From NCBI RefSeq assembly GCF_004214935.1, contig NZ_SFCC01000002.1:434001-498000 (forward strand): DNA of 64,000 nt, written 5' to 3'. The first letter of the stretch is position 1, and every line of letters starts with the position of its first letter. Source of the stretch: Amycolatopsis suaedae (GTDB lineage: Bacteria; Actinomycetota; Actinomycetes; Mycobacteriales; Pseudonocardiaceae). The notes under the pieces are model-generated. The model was given only the letters and a program-made list of their open reading frames with translations, was not told the origin of the DNA and did not search any database. The translations under genes were made by a program, and so were the position numbers. Positions 25,548 to 34,180 of this stretch are shown here, piece after piece.

Positions 25548-26468
25548 ATGACCATGACCGACACCGAACGGCCGGCCATCACACCGGCCTTCCAGCACGT
25601 CAGCGCCGTCCGCAAGGCCAAGAACCTGACGGCGACCGTGCTCGTCTGGCTGTCGTTCCTGATCGCCGTGGTGCCCCTGGTGTGGGTGCTGTACACGGTG
25701 ATCGAGGCGGGCATCACCCGCATCCCGTACACCAACTGGTGGAGCCAGGACTTCGGCGACGTGCTCTCCGACGAGGTCGGCGGCGGCGTACTGCACGGCA
25801 TCATCGGCACCCTGCTGCAGGGGCTGCTGTGTGCGGTCATCGCCGTGCCGCTGGGCATCCTCGTCGCGATCTACCTGGTGGAGTACGGCCGGGGCACGAA
25901 GCTGGCCAGGGTCACCACGTTCATGGTCGACATCCTGTCCGGTGTTCCCTCGATCGTCGCCGCGCTGTTCATCTACGCGCTCTGGATCACGACGTTCGGC
26001 TTCCCGCGCAGCGGGTTCGCCGTGTCGCTGGCCCTGGTGCTGCTGATGGTCCCCGTGGTGGTGCGCTCCACCGAGGAGATGCTGCGGATCGTGCCGGACG
26101 ACCTGCGTGAGGCCTCCTACGCGCTGGGCGTCCCGAAGTGGAAGACGATCATGAAGGTCGTCCTGCCTACGGCGCTGTCCGGCATCGTCAGCGGCGTGAT
26201 GATGGCGCTGGCCAGGGTGATGGGCGAGACCGCGCCGCTGCTGGTGCTCGTCGGCTACTCCGGCTACGTGAACTGGAACATGTTCAGCGGCGAGATGGCC
26301 GCCCTTCCGCTGGTGATGAACAACGAGCGGGTGTCCAACCCGATCGGCGAGGGCACCGTCGGTTTCGACCGCATCTGGGGTGCCGCGCTGACGCTGGTGC
26401 TCATCATCGCCCTGATCAACCTCGCGGCCACGGTCATCGCCAAGCTGGTCGCCCCCAAGACGAAGTGA
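25548..26468 (+). CDS. pstA: Phosphate ABC transporter permease PstA
   Basis: 306 residues with six membrane helices; EAA loop [20 protein letters not shown] and the family end [18 protein letters not shown]. Partner of PstC. Two nearby ATG codons (25548, 25554) are both usable. Stop is followed 7 bp later by the pstB ATG. Confidence 0.96.
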   Translation: MTMTDTERPAITPAFQHVSAVRKAKNLTATVLVWLSFLIAVVPLVWVLYTVIEAGITRIPYTNWWSQDFGDVLSDEVGGGVLHGIIGTLLQGLLCAVIAVPLGILVAIYLVEYGRGTKLARVTTFMVDILSGVPSIVAALFIYALWITTFGFPRSGFAVSLALVLLMVPVVVRSTEEMLRIVPDDLREASYALGVPKWKTIMKVVLPTALSGIVSGVMMALARVMGETAPLLVLVGYSGYVNWNMFSGEMAALPLVMNNERVSNPIGEGTVGFDRIWGAALTLVLIIALINLAATVIAKLVAPKTK

Positions 26469-26475
26469 GTGTGTG

Positions 26476-27252
26476 ATGGCGAAGCGAATCGACGTCAAGG
26501 ACGTTGACATCTACTACGGCAAGTTCCACGCCGTGGACGGCGTGACGCTGTCAGTGCCGCCGCGCAGCGTCACCGCGTTCATCGGCCCGTCCGGCTGTGG
26601 CAAGTCGACGGTGCTGCGCACGCTGAACCGGATGCACGAGGTCATCCCGGGTGCGCGCGTCGAGGGTGACGTCCTGCTGGACGGCGAGAACATCTACGCC
26701 GCGGGCATCGACCCGGTGCAGGTGCGCCGCACGATCGGCATGGTGTTCCAGCGGCCCAACCCGTTCCCGACGATGTCCATCCGGGACAACGTGGTCGCCG
26801 GGCTCAAGCTGGCCGGCATCAAGAACAAGAAGCGGCTGGACGAGATCGCCGAGCGCGCGCTGCGTGGGGCGAACCTGTGGGCCGAGGTGAAGGACCGGCT
26901 GAACAAGCCGGGCGGTGGCCTGTCCGGTGGTCAGCAGCAGCGGCTCTGCATCGCGCGGGCGATCGCCGTGCAGCCCGACGTGCTGCTGATGGACGAGCCG
27001 TGCTCGGCGCTGGACCCGATCTCCACGCTGGCCATCGAGGACCTGATCGCCGAGCTGAAGAAGGAGTACACGATCGTCATCGTGACTCACAACATGCAGC
27101 AGGCGGCGCGGGTCTCGGACCAGACGGCGTTCTTCAACCTGGCGGGCGTCGGCCAGCCCGGCCGGCTGATCGAGCTGAACGACACGGAGAAGATCTTCTC
27201 CAACCCGGACCAGAAGGCGACGGAGGACTACATCTCCGGCCGCTTCGGTTAA
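26476..27252 (+). CDS. pstB: Phosphate ABC transporter ATPase PstB
   Basis: 258 residues: Walker [10 protein letters not shown], PstB-specific Q-loop [17 protein letters not shown], signature [14 protein letters not shown], Walker [14 protein letters not shown] and the switch His in [13 protein letters not shown]. Energises phosphate uptake. ATG 26476 chosen; a GTG 3 bp upstream is possible. Followed by the perfect hairpin at 27256. Confidence 0.97.
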   Translation: MAKRIDVKDVDIYYGKFHAVDGVTLSVPPRSVTAFIGPSGCGKSTVLRTLNRMHEVIPGARVEGDVLLDGENIYAAGIDPVQVRRTIGMVFQRPNPFPTMSIRDNVVAGLKLAGIKNKKRLDEIAERALRGANLWAEVKDRLNKPGGGLSGGQQQRLCIARAIAVQPDVLLMDEPCSALDPISTLAIEDLIAELKKEYTIVIVTHNMQQAARVSDQTAFFNLAGVGQPGRLIELNDTEKIFSNPDQKATEDYISGRFG

Positions 27253-27255
27253 GCC

Positions 27256-27312
27256 ATGCCGTGAAGGGGGCCCTCACGGCATCAGACGCCGTGAGGGCCC
27301 CCTTCACGGCAT
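27256..27312. terminator. Perfect 25-bp-stem hairpin after pstB
   Basis: Arms 27256-27280 and 27288-27312 are exact inverted repeats (inner sequence GGGGGCCCTCACGGC) around the 7-nt loop ATCAGAC. It starts 4 bp after the pstB stop and should end the pst transcript. The arm motif GTGAAGGGGGCC resembles, but is not, the GTGAAGGCCACC palindrome family. Confidence 0.9.
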
Positions 27313-27457
27313 CCGGGTCTCAGCCAGGCGAGGCGGCCTGGTCTCGAGCGCAGAACGCACGATGGGGACTCCGGTTGTCACATGGTGCCGGTCACCCGGC
27401 TGGTTCCACTGGCAGGCGCGCCGGTTCCGGGCCGCTGGTCTCGGCGGGCGTGGGCCG

Positions 27458-27603
27458 GAGCGTGGAACTCGCGTGTCCGAAGGTGGAGTTCGCGTGCACG
27501 AGCGTGGAGTTCAGCATGTGAGACACCCGCCGCACCGCCCGGACCCGCGAGTCCCACCGTTACGCACGCGAGTTCCACGCTCCGGCACGCGAACTCCACC
27601 GTC
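27458..27603. repeat. Array of six 21-bp units: three direct, 20-bp spacer, three inverted
   Basis: Units start at 27458, 27479 and 27500 on the plus strand and mirror units occupy 27541-27561, 27562-27582 and 27583-27603. The unit is close to GASSGTGGARTTCGCGTGC; for example GAGCGTGGAACTCGCGTG and GGTGGAGTTCGCGTGC. The whole can fold into one 63-bp-arm cruciform. It lies in the 422-bp gene-free gap between pstB and the EamA gene; 27313-27457 shows nothing else. Confidence 0.85.
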
Positions 27604-27674
27604 CCGCACGATGCCTCCCGCATCCGGGTCTTAATCGGTGGGACGCCGATAGCGGGATTGGTACGGTCGTACCT

Positions 27675-28586
27675 GTGGTGTGGGCTTACGTAGAGGGAGT
27701 GGGTGACCGGCCGCTGCCGCGGCCGGGCCTGATCGCGCTGGCCGGCCGGGCCATCGGGGCGATCCCGCCGCCGATGCAGGTGCTCGTCGGCATCGTCAGC
27801 GTGCAGCTGGGTGCCGCGTTCGCCAAGCAGCTGTTCGCCACCGTCGGCCCCGCGGGCACGGTGACGCTGCGGCTGTTCTTCGCCGCCGTGGTGCTGATGC
27901 TGATCTGGCGCCCGGCCATCCGCATGGGCCGTGACGCGATCCCGGTCGTGCTGGGCTACGGCCTGGTGCTCGCGGCCATGAACATCTTCTTCTACCAGGC
28001 CATCGCCCGGATCCCGCTCGGCATCGCGGTCACCATCGAGTTCCTCGGCCCGCTCGCGGTCGCGCTCGCCGGGTCCCGGCGCTGGCGCGACGTCCTGTGG
28101 GCGCTGCTGGCCGGCGCCGGCGTGGTGCTGCTGGCCGAGGGACGCGGCGACGTCTCCCTGCTCGGCATGGCGTTCGCACTCGCCGCCGGCGCCTGCTGGG
28201 CCGCCTACATCCTGCTCGGCGCCGCACTGGGCAGCCGGACCAGCGAGGGCAACGGCCTCGCCCTCGCCATGACGATCGGCGCCATGGCGGCTATGCCGTT
28301 CGGCATCGTCGAGACCGGCACCGGGCTGCTGGAGCCGTGGGTGCTGATGATCGGTCTCGCGGTCGCCCTGCTGTCCTCGGTCATCCCGTACTCGCTGGAA
28401 CTCGAGGCCCTGCGCAAGATCCCGCCGAGGGTGTTCGGCGTGCTGATGAGCCTCGAGCCCGCGGTCGCGGCACTGGCCGGACTGATCGTGCTCGGCGAGC
28501 TGCTGGCGCCGCTGCAGTGGCTTGCCGTGTGCTGCGTGGTCGCCGCGTCCGTCGGCGCTACCAGGACGGCGAGACCAGAGGTGTAG
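27675..28586 (+). CDS. EamA-family (RhtA-like) inner-membrane exporter
   Basis: 303 residues and about ten membrane helices in two EamA repeats. RhtA-like sequence features are FAKQLFATVGPAGTVTLRLF, IARIPLGIAVTIEFLGPLAVAL and ALRKIPPRVFGVLMSLEPAVAALAG (read in parts). RhtA relatives export threonine, homoserine and other amino acids or metabolites in the drug/metabolite transporter superfamily. The GTG at 27675 is immediately followed by another GTG. Monocistronic and convergent with the amidase gene, 15 bp apart. Confidence 0.9.
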   Translation: MVWAYVEGVGDRPLPRPGLIALAGRAIGAIPPPMQVLVGIVSVQLGAAFAKQLFATVGPAGTVTLRLFFAAVVLMLIWRPAIRMGRDAIPVVLGYGLVLAAMNIFFYQAIARIPLGIAVTIEFLGPLAVALAGSRRWRDVLWALLAGAGVVLLAEGRGDVSLLGMAFALAAGACWAAYILLGAALGSRTSEGNGLALAMTIGAMAAMPFGIVETGTGLLEPWVLMIGLAVALLSSVIPYSLELEALRKIPPRVFGVLMSLEPAVAALAGLIVLGELLAPLQWLAVCCVVAASVGATRTARPEV

Positions 28587-28601
28587 AGGCGGCGCGAAGC
28601 G

Positions 28602-29996
28602 TCACCGTTGAGGGCGGTGGCGGGGCTGCGGAGGCGTAAAGGTTCCGAACCGGTCCTCCAGTATCCGCGCGGCCGCCAGGCAGGCGTCCTCGCGGTACCA
28701 AGGGCCGATCACCTGCACACCGAGCGGCTGCCCGTCGACGACGGCGGTCGGCACGGCGACGGCCGGCACCCCGAGGCAGGTGGTGGCGGTGCACAGCCGC
28801 ATTCCGAACATGACGCGCAGGGCGTCCTCCGGCTCGGCGTCGAACGGCCGCTCGGTGGTGACCGGGCCGAGGACCAGCGGGTAACGCTCGCCGAACGCGG
28901 CCCAGTCCCGCATGGCGCCGAACCGGGTCGCGGTCGCCGCGAGGTAGCCGGCCAGGTCCGTCGGAGGCTGCTGGGTCATCGACACCTCCATGTTCCGGGC
29001 GGACTCCTCGGTGAGCAGGCCCCGGATGTCCGGCCAGCGCTGCCCGAACTCGGCGGTGATCAACGTGCCGTACGACGTCAGCGCATCGGCGAGAGCCGGC
29101 GGTTCCGCCTCCTCGACCTGGTAGCCCGCGTCGGCGAGGGCGTCCGCGGCCCTGCCGATCTCGGCACGCACCTGCGGGTGCACGCCGAGTCCGGCCGGGT
29201 CGGCGCAGACCGCGACCCGCTTCGGCAGCTCCGGTCCCCGGTGTGGCACCGGCACCGTCCTCGGGTCGGCGGCGTCGGCTCCGGCGAGAACGCCGAACGC
29301 GAGTTCCAGGTCCTCGACGGTCCTGGCGATCGGACCGTCGACCGGGAACAGCTGCGATGCCAGGGTCGGGTCGCTGCCGCCGATGCGGTGATCCATCGCG
29401 AACCGGCCGTAGCTGGGCTTCAACGCGGCGACGCCGCAGTACATGGCGGGCAGGCGCACCGAACCGCCGGAGTCGTTGCCCAGCCCGATGGCGGCCATCC
29501 CGGACGCGACCGCCGCACCGTCGCCACCGCTGGTCCCGCCCGGCGTGCGGATGGCGCCCCACGGATTGCGGGTCTCGCCGAACAGCTGGCTCACCGTGAT
29601 GTTTCCGCCGATCGTGAGGTCGGGCATGTTGGTGTGCCCGAGCGCGATCGCGCCGGCTGCCCGCAGCCGTCGCACCGGTGGTGCGTCGGCCCCGGCGACG
29701 GCGTCCGCGAAGTGCGGCACCCCGTGTGTCGTCGGGTGACCGGCCACGTCGATGTTTTCCTTGACCGTGAACGGGACACCCGCCAGCGGACCGACCGGTT
29801 CCCCAGCCCGGATCCGCTCGTCGACGCGGTCCGCCTGTTCCCGTGCCTCGTCGAATCTCACCGTGACCGCGTTGACGGCCGGATTGACGTCGTCGACACG
29901 CGCCAGGTGCGCGTCGAGGGCTTCCCGCGCGGACAGTTCGCCGCTACGCACCGCCGCCGCGATCTCGGCGGCACCGAGGCTCCAGATCTCACTCAC
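28602..29996 (-). CDS. Amidase signature-family hydrolase
   Basis: 464 residues with the Ser-cisSer-Lys triad: Lys in FTVKENIDVAG, first Ser in TPGGTSGGDGAAVASGMA, and the nucleophile region GLGNDSGGSVRLPA. The usual GGSSGG is GGTSGG here, keeping the cis-Ser. Family members hydrolyse amides, nitrile-derived amides or Glu-tRNA intermediates; this stand-alone copy, controlled by a divergent TetR repressor, looks like a catabolic amidase. GTG 29996 lies 10 bp from the operator pair, so repression by promoter occlusion is likely. Confidence 0.92.
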   Translation of the reverse strand: MSEIWSLGAAEIAAAVRSGELSAREALDAHLARVDDVNPAVNAVTVRFDEAREQADRVDERIRAGEPVGPLAGVPFTVKENIDVAGHPTTHGVPHFADAVAGADAPPVRRLRAAGAIALGHTNMPDLTIGGNITVSQLFGETRNPWGAIRTPGGTSGGDGAAVASGMAAIGLGNDSGGSVRLPAMYCGVAALKPSYGRFAMDHRIGGSDPTLASQLFPVDGPIARTVEDLELAFGVLAGADAADPRTVPVPHRGPELPKRVAVCADPAGLGVHPQVRAEIGRAADALADAGYQVEEAEPPALADALTSYGTLITAEFGQRWPDIRGLLTEESARNMEVSMTQQPPTDLAGYLAATATRFGAMRDWAAFGERYPLVLGPVTTERPFDAEPEDALRVMFGMRLCTATTCLGVPAVAVPTAVVDGQPLGVQVIGPWYREDACLAAARILEDRFGTFTPPQPRHRPQR

Positions 29997-30006
29997 GGCC
30001 GCCAAT

Positions 30007-30038
30007 ATACAGACCTGTATCCAAATACAAACCTGTAT
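30007..30038. promoter_or_regulatory. Duplicated TetR-type operator between amidase and tetR genes
   Basis: ATACAGACCTGTAT (30007-30020) and ATACAAACCTGTAT (30025-30038) are two near-palindromic 14-bp boxes spaced 18 bp centre to centre. They fill the 51-bp gap between the divergent amidase (start 29996) and tetR (start 30048) genes, so binding would block both promoters. Confidence 0.82.
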
Positions 30039-30047
30039 ATTCGGCCC

Positions 30048-30623
30048 ATGGCCAGACTGAGTCGTGCCGAGAGCCGGGCACGCACGCGGGAACGGCTGCT
30101 CACCGCCGCCGCCGAGCTGTTCACCGAGCGCGGGGTGAACGGGACGTCGGTCGAGCAGATCGCGGAACGGGCCGGGTTCAGCCGCGGCGCCTTCTACGGC
30201 AACTTCGCGGACAAGCAGGAACTCGTGCGAGAGTTGCTGCTCGAACGCACGCGGGCCGAGGAGTCCGAGGTACGGGCGATGGGCGCGTCCTTCGCCGCGG
30301 CGTCGGAGGAACTGCGCGCGTGGAACCGCGAGCGAGCCGAGCACCTGCCGCAGTGGCTGGCGCTACGCCTCGAGCTGGTCCTGCACGCCCTGCGGGAACC
30401 GGACAGCAGGCCACTGGCCGCCGAACGGGACAGGCGCGCACAGGCCGCGATCGCCGACGGGGTCAGGGCGAACACACCGGGCGCCGACGCGGACTTCCTC
30501 GCCCTGCTCATCCACGCGCTGGAGGACGGCCTGCTGATCCAGCACCTGCTCGACCCGGAACGGGTTCCCGCCGACGTCGTGGTCGACGCGGTGTCCTACC
30601 TGCTCGGGACGGCCCGAGGTTAG
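30048..30623 (+). CDS. TetR-family repressor of the amidase gene
   Basis: 191 residues. N-terminal helix-turn-helix: RERLLTAAAELFTERGVNGT, VEQIAERAGFSRGAFYGNF, typical of TetR. The C-terminal helical domain (to LLIHALEDGLLIQHLLDPE) is the ligand/dimer part. Divergent from the amidase gene with shared operators; it most likely controls itself and the amidase, with the amide or a derivative as inducer. Its TAG stop interlocks with the phoU stop by 4 bp. Confidence 0.93.
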   Translation: MARLSRAESRARTRERLLTAAAELFTERGVNGTSVEQIAERAGFSRGAFYGNFADKQELVRELLLERTRAEESEVRAMGASFAAASEELRAWNRERAEHLPQWLALRLELVLHALREPDSRPLAAERDRRAQAAIADGVRANTPGADADFLALLIHALEDGLLIQHLLDPERVPADVVVDAVSYLLGTARG

Positions 30624-31285
30624 AGGTCCTCGCTGGTGCCGTAGCCCGGCATCTTGCCGGTCACGACGAACACCATCCTGCGGGCCACGGACACCGCGTG
30701 GTCGGCGAAGCGCTCGTAGAACCGGCCGAGCAGCGTGACGTCGACCGCCGCGGCCACGCCGTGCGGCCACTCGCGGTTCATCAGCACCGTGAACAGGTGC
30801 CGGTGGATGTCGTCGACCTGGTCGTCGTCGGTCTCCAGCTCACGGGCCGCCTCGACGTCCTTGGTCTTGATGATCTGCTCGGTCTTGCGGGCCAGCCGTA
30901 CCGCGACCGTGCCCATCTCGGCGAAGTAGGCCCGGACGGCCTCCGGCAGGACGGCCTCGGGGTGCCGGCGCCGCGCGGCCTTCGCCACGTGCAGCGCCAG
31001 GTCGCCCATCCGCTCCAGGCTCTCCGCGGCGTGGATGGCCGCCAGCACGGTCCGCAGGTCCGTCGCCACGGGCGCCTGCAGGGCGAGCAGCGCGTACGCC
31101 TTCTCCTCGCAGTCGGCACGCGCGTCGTCGACCTTCGCGTCGTTGCTGATGACCTGCTCGGCCAGACCGAGGTCGGCTTCCAGCAGCGCCTTGGTCGCCT
31201 GCTCCATGGCATCGGCGACCTGGACCGACATGGCGGCAAGCCGGTCGGCCAGCTGTTCGAGTTCGACGTGGTAAGCCTCGCGCAT
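30620..31285 (-). CDS. phoU: Phosphate-signalling protein PhoU
   Basis: 221 residues, two three-helix-bundle repeats. Metal-binding PhoU signatures E(R)MGD-type (ESLERMGDLALHVAKAARR) and RFYERFADHAVSVARR are both present. PhoU links the Pst transporter to the PhoR kinase and holds the Pho regulon off in high phosphate. It is encoded 3.4 kb from pstB on the other strand rather than inside the pst operon. Confidence 0.95.
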   Translation of the reverse strand: MREAYHVELEQLADRLAAMSVQVADAMEQATKALLEADLGLAEQVISNDAKVDDARADCEEKAYALLALQAPVATDLRTVLAAIHAAESLERMGDLALHVAKAARRRHPEAVLPEAVRAYFAEMGTVAVRLARKTEQIIKTKDVEAARELETDDDQVDDIHRHLFTVLMNREWPHGVAAAVDVTLLGRFYERFADHAVSVARRMVFVVTGKMPGYGTSEDL

Positions 31286-31359
31286 GGCGTCACTCTACGG
31301 GGCAACCGATCCAGCCGACGAATCCTCGGGTGAACCCCGCGTGAACCTGGCCTAACGAG

Positions 31360-33318
31360 TTACTTCCCCGGCTGGGCCTGGGCATTCGGTGTGGGCGGCG
31401 GCGCGGGCGCCTTCTCGTCCGGCAGCGGGACGTTCTCGATCAACGCCTCGAACAACGCCTTCGCCGGCTTCTCCAGCATTTCCTCGTTACCCCGCGAGTT
31501 GGACTCGCCGACCGTCGGGATGGTCAGGAACTTCACCTTGTTCGGGTCCAGGCCCTGCATGGACTGGGCCAGCGTGAGCAGCTGGTCGACGCCGATGTTG
31601 TCGCCGAACGTCGCACCGGCGAACGCGGTGACCAGGCCGGACAGCTTGCCGGTGTCCAGCAGCACCTCGCGGGACATGGTCTTCTTCAGCAGCGCGCCGA
31701 TCACCTGCTGCTGCCGCTTGATACGCCCGTAGTCCGACGTCGGGTCGCCCTTGACCTTGCGCACGCGTACGTAGTTCAGCGCCTGGTCGCCGCTGACGAC
31801 GATGTCGCCCGCCGTCGGGATGACGGTACCCAGCTCCTCGTCGATGATCGGCTTGTCCACGTGGATCGGCACGCCGCCGACGACGTCGATCATGCCCTTG
31901 AAGCCGTGGAAGTCGATGCCGACGAAGTGGTTGATCTTCATCCCGGTCAGCTGCTGCACGAGCTTGGTCGTGCACGCCGGGCCGCCGATGGCGAACGCCT
32001 CGTTCAGCTTCGCCCTCGGCTTCGCCGGAACGGTCTCGCCGGTGTACTGGCCGGTCTTGGAGTCCCAGCGCTGGCACTCGGGCCGGGTGACCTCCAGGTC
32101 ACGGGGGAAGCCCACGACCACGGCACGCTTCCGGTCGGCGGGCACGTGGGCGATCATCAGCGAGTCCGACCGCGCACCCCCGACGGCCTCCGCCGTGCCG
32201 ACGCCTTCCTCGGCCTCCGCGCCAGCGCGGGTGTCCGAACCGGCGATCAGGAAGTTCTCGTCACCGTTCTGCCCCGCGGCGTTCTTGATGTCCGCCGAGT
32301 TCTCGTCCAGCGCGGCGATCTCGTTGAACTTGCTGTTGAACCAGGTCTTGGTGCCCCACAGGCCCCCGGTGGCGAGGAACACCAGGCAGGCAAGCGCCGC
32401 GGCGGTGATCCGGGCGATGCGCGCGGTCCGGTCCTGATGCCGCTGCTTCTTCTCCTGCAGCCGGGTCAGCTCGGGCTTGGCGGGCTCCTCCGGCTCCGGT
32501 TCCTCGGACGGAGAGGTCACCACCCGCTGCAGGCGCGTGCGGGTCTGCTCGATGAGCTTCACCGGACCCGCGGTGAGCCGTTCCCTGCGCTGCCGCTTGC
32601 GTTCCTCCTCGCGCTCCAGCTCGTCGTGCGCGGCGGAGAACCGGGCAAGGGTGTTGTCGATCTTGCGGCGGACCCGCGTGGCGTCGTCGACCGGCTCCAT
32701 CTGGTCGGTCATCGTCAGCCGGTCCTCCGCCGACCGCTGCGGCCGGGCCGGACGGCGTTGCGGCGGCCGTTGCGGACCGCCGGGCGCCGCGACGGGTGGC
32801 GTCACGGTGGTCCTGCCCTCGACCGGACGGCGAGGCGGGGGCGGCTGCCTGCGTGGCGGGCGCGCGGGTGGCTGGTCGGCGGCGTCGATCGAGCCGACGT
32901 GCTGACGCAGCCGCGTCGGCGGGTCGACCGGCGGCGGCTTCGGCTGCGGCCCGGACGGCTGCTGCGGCTTCGGCTTGGCGGCGGCAGGCGGCGGGGTCGC
33001 GCGCCGCGGCTGCGGCGGCTTGGGCGGCTGCGCCGGATTCGGCGCGGCACGGCGGGCCGGGGGCTTGCTGGTTCGCGGAGCCGGCGGGGGGTTGACGGCA
33101 GCCGGGCGACGCGGGGATTCGGGGGGAGGGCCGGCTGCCTGCCGTCTCGGCTGGCGGGCCGGCGGGACCTGCCGGGTCGGTGGCTCGTCCACCTGGGGCC
33201 GGGGATGCGCGCCGGTGTGCTTGGCGACCACGTCGGAAACGCTGATGCCGCCGTAGGTGTCCATCGAGCGGCGACGTTTTCGGGGACCGGTGCCTGAGCC
33301 GCGGGGTTCGTCTGGCAC
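31360..33318 (-). CDS. LCP (LytR-CpsA-Psr) family cell-wall glycopolymer ligase with long Pro-rich N-terminus
   Basis: 652 residues. The first about 200 are Pro/Arg-rich and disordered, a charged coiled-coil-like stretch follows (ELEREEERKRQRRERL), one membrane helix at about 300-320 and then the extracellular LCP domain: FLIAGSDTRAG, ARSDSLMIAHVPADRKRAVV, KLNEAFAIGGPA, GVPIHVDKPI and DQALNYVRVRK. The conserved Arg and Asp residues that bind polyprenyl pyrophosphate are in place. LCP enzymes attach arabinogalactan or teichoic polymers to peptidoglycan. GTG 33318 has AAGGAG at good spacing; MDTYGGISVSD 18 codons in could also be the start. Confidence 0.92.
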   Translation of the reverse strand: MPDEPRGSGTGPRKRRRSMDTYGGISVSDVVAKHTGAHPRPQVDEPPTRQVPPARQPRRQAAGPPPESPRRPAAVNPPPAPRTSKPPARRAAPNPAQPPKPPQPRRATPPPAAAKPKPQQPSGPQPKPPPVDPPTRLRQHVGSIDAADQPPARPPRRQPPPPRRPVEGRTTVTPPVAAPGGPQRPPQRRPARPQRSAEDRLTMTDQMEPVDDATRVRRKIDNTLARFSAAHDELEREEERKRQRRERLTAGPVKLIEQTRTRLQRVVTSPSEEPEPEEPAKPELTRLQEKKQRHQDRTARIARITAAALACLVFLATGGLWGTKTWFNSKFNEIAALDENSADIKNAAGQNGDENFLIAGSDTRAGAEAEEGVGTAEAVGGARSDSLMIAHVPADRKRAVVVGFPRDLEVTRPECQRWDSKTGQYTGETVPAKPRAKLNEAFAIGGPACTTKLVQQLTGMKINHFVGIDFHGFKGMIDVVGGVPIHVDKPIIDEELGTVIPTAGDIVVSGDQALNYVRVRKVKGDPTSDYGRIKRQQQVIGALLKKTMSREVLLDTGKLSGLVTAFAGATFGDNIGVDQLLTLAQSMQGLDPNKVKFLTIPTVGESNSRGNEEMLEKPAKALFEALIENVPLPDEKAPAPPPTPNAQAQPGK

Positions 33319-33556
33319 TCGGTCTCCTTCCTACATTCGTGGCGCTTCTAACTCGGACGCAGCCGAGCTCCCCGTGGTTGCCCCCCGATGCATGTGTCCT
33401 GGCTTTCCATCGTCGGCGCCAGGGCTCCCGTTATCGTACGGATACCCGGCGTGGGTGACGACACCATCCCGTGACATTTTTACGCAGGGTGGGATTTTCC
33501 ACGTGGCTGCGGGCCGTTCGGGCGACCGTCGTTCACCGACTGTGCAACAAGGTCGC

Positions 33557-34108
33557 TCAATGACTACCGGTTGTGAAACGCACGGTGTCCCCGTCGGCGT
33601 AAGCGACGGTGTTGCGGCCCGCGCCCTTGGCGGCGTAGAGCAGGCCGTCGGCCCGGCTCAGCGGGTCGGTTCCGGGCAGTGCGACGCCCACGCTGACCGT
33701 GACCCGCGAGTGCGCGGCGACCCGCCTGCGGGCCAGCTCGGCGGTCCGCACGGCGTCAATGGCACCGGGCAGGACCAGGGCGAACTCCTCGCCGCCGTAA
33801 CGTGCGCAGAACCCGCCAGCAGGCAGCCCGGCGGCGAGCAGGCCGGCGACGTCGCGCAGCACCCGGTCCCCGGTGAGGTGGCCGAACGTGTCGTTGACGT
33901 GCTTGAAGTGGTCGAGGTCGACGAGCGCGACCGCGAAGTCGTCGGCGGCGTCGAGGAGCCAGACGTCCAGGTGGCGGCGGTTGTAGATACCGGTCAGCGG
34001 ATCGAGTGCCAGAGCCGAGCGCAGGTGCTGGTACGCGCGGCGCCAGTCGCCGCGCGCGGCGAACCGGTTCGCGAGTGACTCGTGCAGCCGGCTCACGTTC
34101 TGTGACAC
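33557..34108 (-). CDS. GGDEF-only diguanylate cyclase
   Basis: 183 residues: a short helical N-terminus (RGDWRRAYQHLRSALAL) and a complete GGDEF domain with DPLTGIYNRRHLD, DLDHFKHVNDTFGH and the active-site loop RYGGEEFAL. The RxxD inhibitory site five residues before GGEEF is absent. It should make c-di-GMP from two GTP without product inhibition at that site. The N-terminus looks like the tail of a TPR region, so this may be a shortened relative of larger TPR-GGDEF proteins. It lies between the ABC cassette and the LCP gene, same strand. c-di-GMP receptor RsiG is encoded at 12713-13288. Confidence 0.88.
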   Translation of the reverse strand: MSQNVSRLHESLANRFAARGDWRRAYQHLRSALALDPLTGIYNRRHLDVWLLDAADDFAVALVDLDHFKHVNDTFGHLTGDRVLRDVAGLLAAGLPAGGFCARYGGEEFALVLPGAIDAVRTAELARRRVAAHSRVTVSVGVALPGTDPLSRADGLLYAAKGAGRNTVAYADGDTVRFTTGSH

Positions 34109-34180
34109 TTTTCGCCACCTCCGTCACCGTTTGTCGTCGTCCGGTTTCGGTGGTGGCTTGAGCGTCAAAGCGAAAATCCC

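Noticed and set aside
27256..27312. Member of the GTGAAGGCCACC palindrome family
   Set aside because: Arms share only GTGAAGG with the family; the rest differs, so it is treated as a separate terminator.
27458..27603. CRISPR array
   Set aside because: Units are contiguous 21-mers with no unique spacers and half are inverted; no cas genes nearby.
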